A stretch of 64,000 bases of DNA from Sideroxydans sp. (GCA_024636935.1 JAGXGC010000035.1:20397-84396), one strand, 5' to 3'; shown: positions 16,807 through 26,655, counted from the first letter of the stretch. Translations and numbers: made by a program. Notes: a model not told the origin generated them from the sequence alone.

Positions 16807-17264
16807 AAAAGATACTGATCCTCCTGTTCTGCCTGTTGCCTACCTTCTCCTTCGCCGGTGAAGCGCAGGACATGGCCGAAAATCCGGAACTGGAAAAACG
16901 CATGATCGTGCTGGCCGAAAAGCTGCGCTGTCTGGTGTGCCAAAACGAATCACTCGCAAGCTCGCATGCCGATCTGGCTGAAGACCTGCGCCGCGAAGTG
17001 CGTGAGTTGATGCAAAAAGGGATGAGCGACGATGAGGTCGTCGACTATCTGGTCTCGCGTTATGGTGATTTCGTGCTGTACGACCCGCCGGTGAAGAGCT
17101 ACACCATGTTGTTGTGGTTCGGTCCGTTCGCCCTGTTGCTGGTCGCCGGACTCGGTCTGTTCTTCCAGTTGCGCAAGCGTCGTGAGACCGTGCCCGAAGC
17201 CAACCTGACTCCTGAAGCGCATCAGCGCGCCGAAGCCCTACTTAAGGAAGAAGAAAAATCATGA
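16803..17264 (+). CDS. ccmH: Cytochrome c maturation protein CcmH
   Basis: CcmH takes part in apocytochrome thiol exchange next to CcmF. The 153-residue protein has a cleavable signal peptide (cut after SFA), the redox motif LRCLVCQ (Cys43, Cys46), the helical ADLAEDLRREVREL segment, and a C-terminal transmembrane helix (about 100-120) with a short cytoplasmic tail. It corresponds to the N-terminal half of E. coli CcmH; the TPR half is the separate ccmI gene. It overlaps both neighbours by 4 bp. Confidence 0.93.
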   Translation: MKKILILLFCLLPTFSFAGEAQDMAENPELEKRMIVLAEKLRCLVCQNESLASSHADLAEDLRREVRELMQKGMSDDEVVDYLVSRYGDFVLYDPPVKSYTMLLWFGPFALLLVAGLGLFFQLRKRRETVPEANLTPEAHQRAEALLKEEEKS

Positions 17265-18520
17265 TCCTGTTCTGGTTCCTCAGCGCGGCGCTGGTCGCCC
17301 TCGCCATCGTATTCATCGTCTACCCGCTGTGGCGTGGCGCTCCCAAGAGCAACGCAGTGGCGCGTCATGCCGCCAACCTCGAGATTCTGCGTGACCAGAT
17401 ATCCGAGATGGATGCCGACCTGAAAAACGGCCTGCTTACTCCCGAGCTCTATGAACAAGGCAAACGTGAACTCGAAACTCGCGTGCTGGAAGAAGTCGTA
17501 CCTGAAACTGCGCCAGTGACGGCAGGCTCCAACAAGACGCTTGCCATCGTGCTTGCTGTGCTGCTGCCTATCTTCTCCGTCGGCACCTACTTCCTAGTGG
17601 GCGAACCCAATGCTATGTCACCAGCCAATCCGCATGCAGGGATGAATAGCATGGGTGGCGCGATGCTTACCGATAACGGTATCAGCGGATTGGAGAAGCG
17701 TGTCGAAGCCAACGATCAGGACGGCGAAGCCTTAGTGATGTTGGCGCGCAGTTATATGGAAGTAGATCGTTTCGCTGATGCCTCCAAGATGTATGAAAAA
17801 CTCACCAAGCTGGTCGGTGACGAAGCTTGGGTATGGGCCGACTACGCCGATGCAAAAGCGATGGCTATCGGTCAAACCCTGCGCGGTAAGCCCACCGAGT
17901 ACATCAACAAGGCACTCCAACTCGACCCGAACCATATGAAGGCGCTGGCACTGGCCGGTTCCGCCGCCATGGAGCGCGGTGACTTTGCTGTCGCCATTAA
18001 GCACTGGGAGAAGCTGCTCAAACAGCTGCCGCCGGGTGGAGAAGATTCGATGGCGATCCAAGCGGGTCTGAATGAAGCACGCCAGTTGCTGTCGCACATG
18101 AAGAGTGGCGGCAAGACACCGCCGATGCTGGAACAGATCGCACCGCCTGAACAGATGGCAAGCGCCGCACCCGGAAAAGAACGTATCACCGGCCGCGTCA
18201 CACTCGATCCAAAGCTGAAGGGTAAATACAGCCCGGACGACACTTTGTTCGTGTTGGCCCGTGCCGCACAAGGTCCTAAGATGCCGCTCGCCATCGTGCG
18301 CATGCAAGTGAGCGACCTGCCGCTGGACTTTGAACTTGACGATAGCATGGCCATGGCACCGCAGATGAAACTCTCCAACTTCGACGAAGTCGTGGTGGTG
18401 GGGCGTATCTCCAAATCCGGTACCGCCATGCCGCAAGCAGGTGATGCCGAAGGCTTCAGCATCACCGTGAAGCCAGGCACCAAGAACGTGAAGTTCAAGA
18501 TCGATCATATCGTGGAGTAA
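17261..18520 (+). CDS. ccmI: Cytochrome c maturation TPR protein CcmI
   Basis: CcmI presents apocytochrome c to the heme lyase. The 419-residue protein has two N-terminal transmembrane segments (about residues 3-23 and 91-112). Between them is a cytoplasmic leucine-rich loop (NLEILRDQISEMDADL), followed by TPR units (about 145-290, with ALVMLARSYMEVDRFADASKMYEKL). A C-terminal periplasmic domain binding apocytochrome follows (about 305-419). It ends the ccm operon and is followed by a strong terminator. Confidence 0.9.
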   Translation: MILFWFLSAALVALAIVFIVYPLWRGAPKSNAVARHAANLEILRDQISEMDADLKNGLLTPELYEQGKRELETRVLEEVVPETAPVTAGSNKTLAIVLAVLLPIFSVGTYFLVGEPNAMSPANPHAGMNSMGGAMLTDNGISGLEKRVEANDQDGEALVMLARSYMEVDRFADASKMYEKLTKLVGDEAWVWADYADAKAMAIGQTLRGKPTEYINKALQLDPNHMKALALAGSAAMERGDFAVAIKHWEKLLKQLPPGGEDSMAIQAGLNEARQLLSHMKSGGKTPPMLEQIAPPEQMASAAPGKERITGRVTLDPKLKGKYSPDDTLFVLARAAQGPKMPLAIVRMQVSDLPLDFELDDSMAMAPQMKLSNFDEVVVVGRISKSGTAMPQAGDAEGFSITVKPGTKNVKFKIDHIVE

Positions 18521-18534
18521 ATCTGCAATATGAC

Positions 18535-18570
18535 AAAAAAGCCGCACTGAGAGATCAGTGCGGCTTTTTT
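18535..18570 (+). terminator. Bidirectional terminator after ccmI
   Basis: AAAAAAGCCGCACTGA pairs perfectly with TCAGTGCGGCTTTTTT around a GAGA loop, 14 bp past the ccmI stop. Confidence 0.93.
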
Positions 18571-18625
18571 ATTCTTTCTGTTATGTTGTATCGACTCACG
18601 CTGTGAGCATGACGAAGGAAGAGAT

Positions 18626-19207
18626 ATGCATAACCCAAAGATCGTGAAGTGGCTGTGGTCAATCATGTTCGCATCGTGTGCAGCCACAGCCGCCCCCTTG
18701 CCAACCGTGGAACAAGTCGACCTGAAACGCTATCTTGGCAAGTGGTATGAGATCGCCAGTATTCCGCAGTTCTTTCAGCGGCAGTGTGTGAGTGACGCGA
18801 TGGCCGAGTACGCGATGGACGGCGCGGATATCGCAGTCACTAACAGCTGCATGACAGAGAGTGGTGAACGCTCGGTGGCGCAAGGGCGCGCCAGAGTGGT
18901 CGATGAGATCAGCCGCGCCAAACTGGAAGTGACTTTCGTCAAACTATTTGGCTGGCTGTACTTTCTTGGAGGTGATTACTGGGTGATCGACTTGGCACCG
19001 GACTATCGCTACGCAGTCGTCGGCCATCCGGACAGAACCTATGCGTGGATATTGGCAAGACAGACTGCGCTTTCCAAGACTGATTTGATTGCGATCGAAA
19101 GCCGCCTGCGTGAGAACGGTTACGACACCTGTGCACTATTGACGACCGTGCAGACGGGAGGCTTGCAGATCAGGCAACCATTGTGTGAAGTCGTCAAAGC
19201 GGAATAG
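18626..19207 (+). CDS. blc: Bacterial lipocalin (Blc-like)
   Basis: The 193-residue exported protein belongs to the bacterial lipocalins, outer-membrane-associated carriers of fatty acids or lysophospholipids linked to envelope stress. The lipocalin signature GKWYEIASIP (about residues 35-45) follows a signal peptide. The usual YAVVGHPDRTYAWILAR strand region is present at about 132-148. A Cys at FASC could be a slightly non-canonical lipobox; cleavage after ATAA is the alternative. The next gene begins 5 bp later, so they are probably co-transcribed. Confidence 0.88.
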   Translation: MHNPKIVKWLWSIMFASCAATAAPLPTVEQVDLKRYLGKWYEIASIPQFFQRQCVSDAMAEYAMDGADIAVTNSCMTESGERSVAQGRARVVDEISRAKLEVTFVKLFGWLYFLGGDYWVIDLAPDYRYAVVGHPDRTYAWILARQTALSKTDLIAIESRLRENGYDTCALLTTVQTGGLQIRQPLCEVVKAE

Positions 19208-19212
19208 CAAAC

Positions 19213-19752
19213 ATGCCGACTGATGCGGAAGCCGCGGGGCTGGCCTCATTTCTGATCGATGACCGATCCAGTGATTCACTCGTGACGGCAGACGGTCGTG
19301 TCTGGCGCATCGTCACCGATACCGTGATGGGCGGTGTTTCCTCAGCCACGCTGGAGCCGACATTGACGCAAGGCAAGCCATGCCTGCGCATGAGAGGTGA
19401 GGTCTCGCTTGAGAACCGCGGTGGATTCGTTCAGGCGACGATCGATCTGGAGCAGAGCGGATTCCTCGATGCCAGCGCCTATCGCGGGATTGAGATCGAG
19501 GTGTGTGGTAACGGTGAGTCATACAACCTGCATCTGCGTACGCAAGACACTTGTATCGTTTGGCAGTCCTATCGGATCGAATTCGTTGCCAGTGATCAAT
19601 GGCAGACGTTAAGGCTGCCATTCGAATCATTTCGCCCACATCGCATCGACACTCCATTGAATACTCGGCATCTGCGCAGGCTGGGTGTGGTCGCGATCGG
19701 TCGCGAGATGCAGGCTGACCTTAGCTTTGCTCGACTGTCGTTGTACCAATGA
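19213..19752 (+). CDS. CIA30 family (NDUFAF1-like) carbohydrate-binding-fold protein
   Basis: The 179-residue protein has the hallmark DTVMGGVSSATL (about residues 37-48) and the later GGFVQATIDL segment of the CIA30 family. The human member NDUFAF1 assists complex I assembly; the bacterial role is unsettled. No signal peptide is seen, so it is probably cytoplasmic. It directly follows the lipocalin gene and converges on the amidotransferase gene with 8 bp between stops. Confidence 0.82.
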   Translation: MPTDAEAAGLASFLIDDRSSDSLVTADGRVWRIVTDTVMGGVSSATLEPTLTQGKPCLRMRGEVSLENRGGFVQATIDLEQSGFLDASAYRGIEIEVCGNGESYNLHLRTQDTCIVWQSYRIEFVASDQWQTLRLPFESFRPHRIDTPLNTRHLRRLGVVAIGREMQADLSFARLSLYQ

Positions 19753-19760
19753 AAGTGAAG

Positions 19761-21548
19761 TCAGAGGTGTTTTGGATCGACGTTCAGTTGCAGCCAATAT
19801 TCCAGCAGAGCCAGATGCCATAGCTTGCTGCCATTGAGGCGCGTAAAGTGAGACTCAGGTTCTGCGAGGAGTTTTTCTACGTAGGCTTTATTGAATAGGC
19901 CGCGTTTCTGGCAAGTTTCCGATAGCAATATCTCGCGCATGAATTCCAAGAATTCACCGCGCACGTATTTCAATGCGGGGACGGGGAAGTAGCCTTTGGG
20001 GCGGTCGATCACGCTGTCGGGGATGAGACCGCGCGCGATGGCTTTGAGGGGGAACTTGCCACCTTCTTTCAAGCGCAGTGAGGGCGGCATCTTGGCGGCG
20101 AGTTCGACCAGCTCGTGATCGAGGAAGGGCACGCGTGCTTCCAAACCCCAAGCCATACTCTGGTTGTCCATGCGCTTCACCGGATCATCCACCACCAGCG
20201 TGCTTACGTCGAAGCGCAGCACTTGGTCTAAGAATTCATCGGCGTTCGGTTTCGATAGTTCGTTGGCGACCAGTTCGCTGGTGACATCCTCGGTGTGGAA
20301 AGCCTCGCTCACAGTTTCAAGATACTCGGCGTGGTCGCGGTCGAAGTAGTTGTTGCGGAATTTTTCCAGCGGATCGCCTTCTGCCGCATCCATCTTCGGA
20401 TACCAGAAGTAGCCCGCGAACACTTCATCCGCGCCTTGTCCGGCCAGCACCACTTTCACATCTTTCGATACTTGCTCAGCCAGCAGATAGAACGCGATGT
20501 TGTCCTGGCTCACCATCGGCTCGGACATGCTGCGCACGGCCTCCGGCAGGCGCTTCAATACTTCGCTGTTAGGGATGAGCATCTTGTGATGTTGCGTGTC
20601 ATAACGCGCCACCACCTGATCGGAATATTCGAACTCGTTACCTTTCTCTGCATCGCCGCCGATGTCTTCGAATCCGATGGAGAAGGTGCGCAGGTCGGGT
20701 ACGTGGTCGGCCAGCAGTGCGACGATCAAGCTGGAATCGAGTCCGCCCGAGAGCAGCACGCCCACCGGCACATCGGCCGCCAGACGATGACGCTCCACAA
20801 CTTTCTTGAATACATGGCGCGTGGCGTTCAGCCAGTCCTGCTCGCTCAGGCCAATATCGGGACGCGTCGCATCCAGCTCCCAGTAGCGCTTGAGTTCGAT
20901 GTCACCCTTCGCCGAGATGCGCATCCAGTGCGCTTGAGGCAGCTTGCGGATGCCGTTCAGCAGGGTGCGCGGAGCGGGGACAGAAGAGTGCAGCGTGAGG
21001 TGATGATGCAAGGCAATCGGGTCGATGCTGGTATCAATGCCGCCGCCAGCCAGCAGTGATTGCGTGCTGGATGCAAAGCGCAGCGATGCACCGTCCAGCG
21101 AGTAATAGAAGGGCTTGATACCGAATCGGTCGCGCGCCATGAACAATGTTTGGTCGCGCTGGTCCCAGATGGCGAAGGCGAACATGCCGTAGAAGTGCGT
21201 CACGCAATGCTCGCCCCATGCGTGATACGCCTTGAGGATGACTTCGCTGTCGCCGTCGGAGAAGAACTCATATTCCATCTCTTGCAGTTCGGCGCGCAGT
21301 TCGCGGTAGTTGTAGATGGTGCCGTTGAACACCAGCGTCAGATGTAACGTCTCGTCCACCATCGGTTGGCGCGAACGATCAGACAGGTCGATGATGGACA
21401 GGCGACGATGACCAAAGGCGAGCGGGCCGTCGGCATAGACGCCGGAAGCATCCGGGCCGCGCCGCACCAGTGCATCGGTCATGCGCATCAGTCGGTCGTG
21501 GTCGGGAGTTTGTTTATCGAAGCGTAGTTCGCCGCAGAGACCGCACAT
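19761..21548 (-). CDS. Asparagine-synthase-type amidotransferase, probably N-acetylglutaminylglutamine amide synthesis
   Basis: The 595-residue protein has an N-terminal class II glutaminase domain with nucleophile Cys2 (MCGLCGELRF) and a C-terminal synthetase domain with the PP-loop LLSGGLDSS. Details such as the GELRF start, RPKGYFPVPALKY and the end GSKLWHLALLEYWLQ recall the TIGR03104 subfamily. That subfamily amidates N-acetylglutaminylglutamine to the osmolyte NAGGN. The usual partners, a GNAT/ATP-grasp synthetase and an M42-type peptidase, are not next to it, so the substrate is uncertain and plain asparagine synthetase AsnB remains possible. An exported protein gene lies 12 bp upstream on the same strand. 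Confidence 0.82.
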   Translation of the reverse strand: MCGLCGELRFDKQTPDHDRLMRMTDALVRRGPDASGVYADGPLAFGHRRLSIIDLSDRSRQPMVDETLHLTLVFNGTIYNYRELRAELQEMEYEFFSDGDSEVILKAYHAWGEHCVTHFYGMFAFAIWDQRDQTLFMARDRFGIKPFYYSLDGASLRFASSTQSLLAGGGIDTSIDPIALHHHLTLHSSVPAPRTLLNGIRKLPQAHWMRISAKGDIELKRYWELDATRPDIGLSEQDWLNATRHVFKKVVERHRLAADVPVGVLLSGGLDSSLIVALLADHVPDLRTFSIGFEDIGGDAEKGNEFEYSDQVVARYDTQHHKMLIPNSEVLKRLPEAVRSMSEPMVSQDNIAFYLLAEQVSKDVKVVLAGQGADEVFAGYFWYPKMDAAEGDPLEKFRNNYFDRDHAEYLETVSEAFHTEDVTSELVANELSKPNADEFLDQVLRFDVSTLVVDDPVKRMDNQSMAWGLEARVPFLDHELVELAAKMPPSLRLKEGGKFPLKAIARGLIPDSVIDRPKGYFPVPALKYVRGEFLEFMREILLSETCQKRGLFNKAYVEKLLAEPESHFTRLNGSKLWHLALLEYWLQLNVDPKHL

Positions 21549-21560
21549 AGTTTTTGATCT

Positions 21561-22478
21561 TTAGATTTCGATGGAGGGGCGGATCACGAACGTCAGCGTA
21601 TTACCACCTGTGTTGTGCAGACTGCCGGAATACTCGCCGGGGCTAGCCAAGATGAAACCGGCGCTGAGCATCGGGATGAGGCGCTTTTCACGTAGCGGCA
21701 GTTTCTTGCCGGCGATGAACTCTACGCGCACCAGCTTGCCGGTCTGTTGCAGGAAGTGCATTTTGAAATCGAAGGTGGTGTTATCCAGCCAGTCGCGGCC
21801 GGGGGAATGCAGCTCGGTGTTGTTGCGCATCAGAGCGATGTAATACACATCGTTGATCTCGATGTTGTTGTGGAATTTGGCACCGCCGCGGAAACTCCAG
21901 GACAACTTCTTGTGGGTGTAATCGAGTTGGCCTTTGATCTTCCATTCCATCTCGAACCAGTGATCCTCCACCAAGAGGTTGTCCTTGATATGTTTCTCAC
22001 CGACGCTGAACAGATAGCCGGTATAGCCGTAGTTGTTGCCGACGCGCGTTTCACCCGGACGTTTCAGCTTCGCCACGTTGCCGAAGAACATCGACAATGC
22101 CCAAGGCTCCTGGAAGCCGGCGGTCAGCGATTCGATCATGTTGAAGTTATTGCCTATCGCCCCGCTATCGTAGAAACCGCGATGGTGGGTCTTCAGCCAA
22201 GTGCCGAGCATCGGCATCGGATACATACTGGCTTCCAGCGTCATGTAGCGCGGGATGACCGAGTCTTTGATCAGCTCGCGGTAGATCACCGCTTCGCTGC
22301 CGGATTCGATGGTGGGGATGGGTTTGTCCGTAAGCGGAATGTTGTAACCCACGTTGGTGTAGTAGGGATCGATCTCGTAGACGAACTCTGCTTGTGCTGC
22401 CTCTTCCTGCGCCTGTGCCGTCCCGAATGCCAGAGCGGCGAGGGCTGCAAACAGGAAAGGGCGCATGGAAAATGACAT
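21561..22478 (-). CDS. Exported protein of unknown function, probably outer membrane
   Basis: The 305-residue protein begins with a clear signal peptide (MRPFLFAALAALAFGTAQA, cleaved before QEE). The mature part has many alternating aromatic strands (for example HWFEMEWKIKGQLDYTHKKL and SWSFRGGAKFHNNIEIND) and ends with a final strand LTFVIRPSIEI. That pattern suggests a small outer-membrane beta-barrel. No family was recognised. The start is placed at 22478, where the signal peptide begins; the open frame upstream overlaps the divergent cupin gene. Probably the first gene of an operon with the amidotransferase. Confidence 0.72.
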   Translation of the reverse strand: MSFSMRPFLFAALAALAFGTAQAQEEAAQAEFVYEIDPYYTNVGYNIPLTDKPIPTIESGSEAVIYRELIKDSVIPRYMTLEASMYPMPMLGTWLKTHHRGFYDSGAIGNNFNMIESLTAGFQEPWALSMFFGNVAKLKRPGETRVGNNYGYTGYLFSVGEKHIKDNLLVEDHWFEMEWKIKGQLDYTHKKLSWSFRGGAKFHNNIEINDVYYIALMRNNTELHSPGRDWLDNTTFDFKMHFLQQTGKLVRVEFIAGKKLPLREKRLIPMLSAGFILASPGEYSGSLHNTGGNTLTFVIRPSIEI

Positions 22479-22574
22479 TGCATGGATTCTATAGGTAGAA
22501 GCGCCAGCCTCAAAGCAAAGCCTACTGCGCTGAAGGGTTTCGGTAGAATGTGCCATCACAAACAGGAGCGAACC

Positions 22575-23036
22575 TTGAAACGAATCACTACCCACAACCT
22601 GACCGATCTTGGTCAACTTGCGCAGCAATCGCCGCGCCTGCGCATGAATAGCAACCTGCATACTGATCTTGCCGACCCCATCCAGCGCCTCGCCATCGCC
22701 ATGGAACCGGACACCCTCATCATGCCTCACCGCCACCAACAAACTTGGGAAGTGCTGACCGCACTCAAAGGGCGTTTCACAGTGTTGTTGTTCGACGATG
22801 CAGGTACTGTCATCGAACGTGCAGAGCTGGGCGAAGACAGCAGCGTGCTCGAGATCCCCACCGGCGGCTGGCATGCCGTGTTGTCGCGCGATGCCGGTGC
22901 GGTCATCTTTGAAGTGAAACACGGTCCATATGCGCCCATCGCAGATGCTGACATAGCGGATTGGGGAAAAGGTCGCAACGCCGCTGAACTGAATGCCTGG
23001 TATGCCGTGGCACAGGTGGGCGAGCGTCTCGCCTGA
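22575..23036 (+). CDS. WbuC-like cupin-fold metalloprotein
   Basis: The 153-residue cytoplasmic protein has the cupin pattern PHRHQQTWEVLTALKGRF (metal-ligand histidines and glutamate) and the second strand with PTGGWHAVLSRD, as in the WbuC family. WbuC proteins often occur with O-antigen genes, but no such genes are near. The start is TTG at 22575, with CAGGAG (22563-22568) at good distance and the family start MKRIT; an ATG at 22548 has no ribosome-binding site. Confidence 0.8.
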   Translation: MKRITTHNLTDLGQLAQQSPRLRMNSNLHTDLADPIQRLAIAMEPDTLIMPHRHQQTWEVLTALKGRFTVLLFDDAGTVIERAELGEDSSVLEIPTGGWHAVLSRDAGAVIFEVKHGPYAPIADADIADWGKGRNAAELNAWYAVAQVGERLA

Positions 23037-23100
23037 TCCTACTCATGTGCGCCTATACTGACCCCATATCGCGTGAACTTCAGAGTGCAGAGGTGAAAAG

Positions 23101-24216
23101 ATGAAAGTCGGCGTACCCAAAGAGATCAAGACCAATGAGAACCGCGTATCGCTGGTGCCTGCCGGTGTCGAGGCACTGGTCACCGCCGGACACACCGTGC
23201 TGGTGGAAACCGGCGCGGGTAGCGGTAGCGGTTTCGACGACACAGCCTATCTGGCAGCAGGCGCGCAGATCGCGGCAGATGCCGATGCCGTATGGGCAGC
23301 CGCCGAGTTGATCGTGAAGGTAAAAGAGCCAATCGAATCGGAATGGAAACGCATCCGTGCCGGACAGATCATCTTCACCTATTTCCATTTCGCGGCCAGT
23401 GAACGTCTCACGCAGGCGCACCTCGCATCCGGTGCCATCTGCATCGCTTACGAGACCGTAGAACTTCCTTCGCGCGAGCTGCCTTTGCTGACACCGATGT
23501 CAGAAGTCGCTGGACGCATGGCGGCACAAGAAGGTGCCAAATATCTGGAGAAATTGCATGGCGGTCGCGGCATCCTGCTGGGCGGTGTGCCGGGTGTCGC
23601 ACCCGCCAAAGTAGTGGTGCTCGGCGCCGGTGTGGTCGGCGTCAACGCTGCCAAGATCGCGGCCGGCATGGGTGCGAATGTGGTCATGCTCGATGTCTCA
23701 CTGGAGCGTCTGCGCTACCTGAGTGATGTCATGCCCGCCAACGTGCAATTGTTATTCTCCGACCGACATCAGGTATTGGCGCAGATCGCCAATGCCGATC
23801 TGGTTATCGGTGCCGTGCTGATCCCCGGTGCCATCGCACCGAAATTGATCCGCATCGAAGACCTCAAGCTGATGCGTAAAGGCGCGGTGATCGTCGATGT
23901 CGCGGTCGATCAGGGCGGCTGCATAGAAACCACGCGCCCGACCACGCATGAGAACCCGACCTATATCGTGGATGGTGTGGTGCACTATGCCGTGGCCAAC
24001 ATGCCCGGTGGTGTGCCGATCACATCCACGCTGGCGTTGACCAATGCCACTTTGCCCTATGTGTTGCAGCTGGCGAACAAGGGATACCGCACCGCGCTGA
24101 AACAATCGCCCGCTTTGTTCAACGGACTGAACATCATCGCGGGCAAGGTCACCCACCGCAAAGTCGCCGAAGCCTTCGGTATGGAATACCATCCGGCAGA
24201 ATCATTACTCGAATAA
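23101..24216 (+). CDS. ald: Alanine dehydrogenase
   Basis: The 371-residue NAD-dependent enzyme interconverts L-alanine and pyruvate plus ammonia. It begins with the family start [18 protein letters not shown]. It has the substrate-binding KVKEP lysine, the catalytic His in FTYFHFAA, the Rossmann motif [15 protein letters not shown] and the aspartate in [17 protein letters not shown]. Length is exactly typical. The following Lon-like gene starts 12 bp later, though a functional tie is not known. Confidence 0.95.
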   Translation: MKVGVPKEIKTNENRVSLVPAGVEALVTAGHTVLVETGAGSGSGFDDTAYLAAGAQIAADADAVWAAAELIVKVKEPIESEWKRIRAGQIIFTYFHFAASERLTQAHLASGAICIAYETVELPSRELPLLTPMSEVAGRMAAQEGAKYLEKLHGGRGILLGGVPGVAPAKVVVLGAGVVGVNAAKIAAGMGANVVMLDVSLERLRYLSDVMPANVQLLFSDRHQVLAQIANADLVIGAVLIPGAIAPKLIRIEDLKLMRKGAVIVDVAVDQGGCIETTRPTTHENPTYIVDGVVHYAVANMPGGVPITSTLALTNATLPYVLQLANKGYRTALKQSPALFNGLNIIAGKVTHRKVAEAFGMEYHPAESLLE

Positions 24217-24228
24217 GAAAAGAACCGT

Positions 24229-26637
24229 ATGCCGACACCCAGCCTCACGCCCGCCGAACTTCGTCTTTCCATCCAACCCGACTCACTCGGTTTCGCCGAT
24301 ACCACTGAGTTGCTCGACTTGCCCTTACCTTGGATCGGACAAGAGCGCGCCGAGATGGCTGCGCAGTTCGGCTTGCAGATGGAGCAGCCGGACTACAACT
24401 TGTTCGTGCTGGGTGAGGTCGGCAGTGGCCGCGCCTCTTTGCTCAAGCGCGCGATGGAGAAGGCTGCTGCCACCCGTCCCGTACCGCCAGACCTGTGCTA
24501 TCTGCATAACTTCGATGTACCGGAACGTCCACTCGCCTTGCGCCTGCCTGCCGGACAGGGAAGGCAACTGCGCCAGATGATGGTGCAGCTGGTGAAGACA
24601 TTGATCAAAGAGATCCCGCTACGTCTGAATGGCCAAGACTTCAAGACCGAGAGCGATCGCATCGAGAGCGAATACAAAACGGAAGAAGCCAAGGAATATG
24701 CGGCCCTTGATGCCTCAGCCGAGAAACGCAGCTTCACCCTGCATCGCGAGAGCGGGCACATGGTGTTCACCTATCGCAATGCCAAAGGCAAAGCGCTGAC
24801 CGAAGACGAGATGCTGGCGCTGCCCAAAGAGACACGCGCCAAGATCGACCAAGCCGAAGTGGATCTGCGTGCCGAGATCAGCCTGTATTTCGACAAGACC
24901 CTCGCCATGGGGCGCAAGAAAGACGATGCGCTGTCCGCGCTGCGGCGACAGGTGGTGAAGCCCTTGCTGGATCACGAACTGCAAGAGATACGCGCCGCGC
25001 TGCGTAAGCAGATCAAAGACTCGGTCAAACTCAGCACCTATCTGGAGCAAGTCTCGCGCGACGTGCTGGACAGGCTGGAACTGTTCGAGCCATTGCCCAG
25101 TGACGACGACATCCGCGTGGAAGCGCTCACCAAAGTGCTCTCACGTTACCGCGTAAATCTGGTGGTGGACAACGACGGCCTCAGCGGCGCACCGGTTATC
25201 GTCGAAGACAACCCCATGCATCGCGTGCTGTTCGGCAGTATCGAATACCAGACCGAGAACGACGTGCTGATGACCGACTTCGCGCGTATCCGTGCGGGCA
25301 GTCTGCACAAGGCACATGGCGGCTTCCTCATGCTGCATCTGCGCGACCTGCTGGTAGATGGCTTGGTATGGGAAAAGCTGCGCCGCCTGTTGCGCAGCGG
25401 ACGTTTGCAGATAGAAGAGCCGGGCACATCTTTCACACCTATCGCCACCGTCTCGCTGGAACCGGAAGCGGTGGATGTGGACATCAAGATCGTCCTCATC
25501 GGTTCGCGTGATCAGTACTACGAAATGCAAGACAACGACCCTGAGTTCGCGCGCCACTTCCAGGTCAAAGTGGACTTCGCCGGAAGTTTCTACGCCAATG
25601 CCGAGACACGTCATGCAACAGCCATCTTCGTCGCCGATTCTTGCAAGCAGCGCGGCCTGCCGCATTTCGCTGCCTCCGCCATGGCGCGCCTGCTGGAAGA
25701 TGCGCACCGCGCCGTGGACGACCAATCGCGCCAGAGCGCGAACTTCGCGCGCATCGAAACCTTGGTGGTGGAAAGTGCGTTGATGTGTACCGCCAGAAGC
25801 GGGCGATTGGTCGAAGCGGCCGATGTCGATGCCGCACTGGCCGCCCGCATCAAGCGCCACGACTATCCCGAGCAGCGCATGCACGAAGCATTTGTTGAGG
25901 GCGACATACTGGTCGATGTGCACGGTGCCAAGGTCGGGCAGATGAACGCGCTGACGCAGATCGATCTGGGCGAATACCGTTTCGGATTTCCGGTGCGACT
26001 CACCGCGCGCACCTTTGCCGGTGAAGACGGACTGGTCAATATCGAACGCGAAGTGGAACTGTCCGGCCCAATCCACGACAAGGGTGTGTTCATCCTGCAG
26101 CACTATCTGTCCGCGTTGTTCGCACACAACGCGCCGCTCAACTTCAATGCATCCATCGTGTTCGAACAGGAATACAACGGTGTGGAAGGTGACTCCGCAT
26201 CATGTGCCGAGCTTTACACCTTGCTGTCCTCGCTATCCGGTCTGCCTATCAAGCAAGGCATCGCCGTTACCGGCGCAGTGAACCAACACGGCGAGATATT
26301 GCCGGTGGGTGGCTTGAACGAAAAGATAGAGGGTTACTTTCAGGTTTGCGTCTCGGCAGGCTTGGATGGCAGCCAAGGTGTTTTGATTCCGCACCGCAAT
26401 AAACGCCACCTGATGCTGTCACGCAAAGTGATCGAAGCGGTCGATCAAGGCATGTTCCACATCTACACGGCAGAGCATGTGAGCGAGGGTATCGAATTGC
26501 TCATCGGCCTACCGGCTGGCGTGGCAGACGAAGAGGGCGAATATCCGCACGGCAGCGTGCTGGGCCACGCCCAGCAGACCCTGATGGATTTTCATCACGC
26601 GTGTCAGGAATCAGGGCACCACAAGAAAGACGACTAG
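24229..26637 (+). CDS. Lon-like ATP-dependent protease (AAA_32/LonB-related)
   Basis: The 802-residue protein belongs to the Lon-related family with an N-terminal divergent AAA+ domain and a C-terminal S16 protease domain. It is related to E. coli YcbZ/LonH and distinct from the Lon at the window start. The P-loop reads GEVGSGRAS (about residues 64-72) with Arg in the usual Lys position. A long helical insert (about 120-250) follows, then a Walker-B-like GGFLMLHLRDLL region. The protease site is Ser656 in GDSAS and Lys699 in GGLNEKIEG. An intact protease site with an altered P-loop suggests regulated or ATP-independent use; that is inference. Confidence 0.88.
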   Translation: MPTPSLTPAELRLSIQPDSLGFADTTELLDLPLPWIGQERAEMAAQFGLQMEQPDYNLFVLGEVGSGRASLLKRAMEKAAATRPVPPDLCYLHNFDVPERPLALRLPAGQGRQLRQMMVQLVKTLIKEIPLRLNGQDFKTESDRIESEYKTEEAKEYAALDASAEKRSFTLHRESGHMVFTYRNAKGKALTEDEMLALPKETRAKIDQAEVDLRAEISLYFDKTLAMGRKKDDALSALRRQVVKPLLDHELQEIRAALRKQIKDSVKLSTYLEQVSRDVLDRLELFEPLPSDDDIRVEALTKVLSRYRVNLVVDNDGLSGAPVIVEDNPMHRVLFGSIEYQTENDVLMTDFARIRAGSLHKAHGGFLMLHLRDLLVDGLVWEKLRRLLRSGRLQIEEPGTSFTPIATVSLEPEAVDVDIKIVLIGSRDQYYEMQDNDPEFARHFQVKVDFAGSFYANAETRHATAIFVADSCKQRGLPHFAASAMARLLEDAHRAVDDQSRQSANFARIETLVVESALMCTARSGRLVEAADVDAALAARIKRHDYPEQRMHEAFVEGDILVDVHGAKVGQMNALTQIDLGEYRFGFPVRLTARTFAGEDGLVNIEREVELSGPIHDKGVFILQHYLSALFAHNAPLNFNASIVFEQEYNGVEGDSASCAELYTLLSSLSGLPIKQGIAVTGAVNQHGEILPVGGLNEKIEGYFQVCVSAGLDGSQGVLIPHRNKRHLMLSRKVIEAVDQGMFHIYTAEHVSEGIELLIGLPAGVADEEGEYPHGSVLGHAQQTLMDFHHACQESGHHKKDD

Positions 26638-26655
26638 GGAAGTTCGGATTTAGCC

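Noticed and set aside
20295..21059. Long forward frame (254 codons) inside the amidotransferase gene.
   Set aside because: It is antisense to a complete, conserved protein and reflects codon bias of the real gene.
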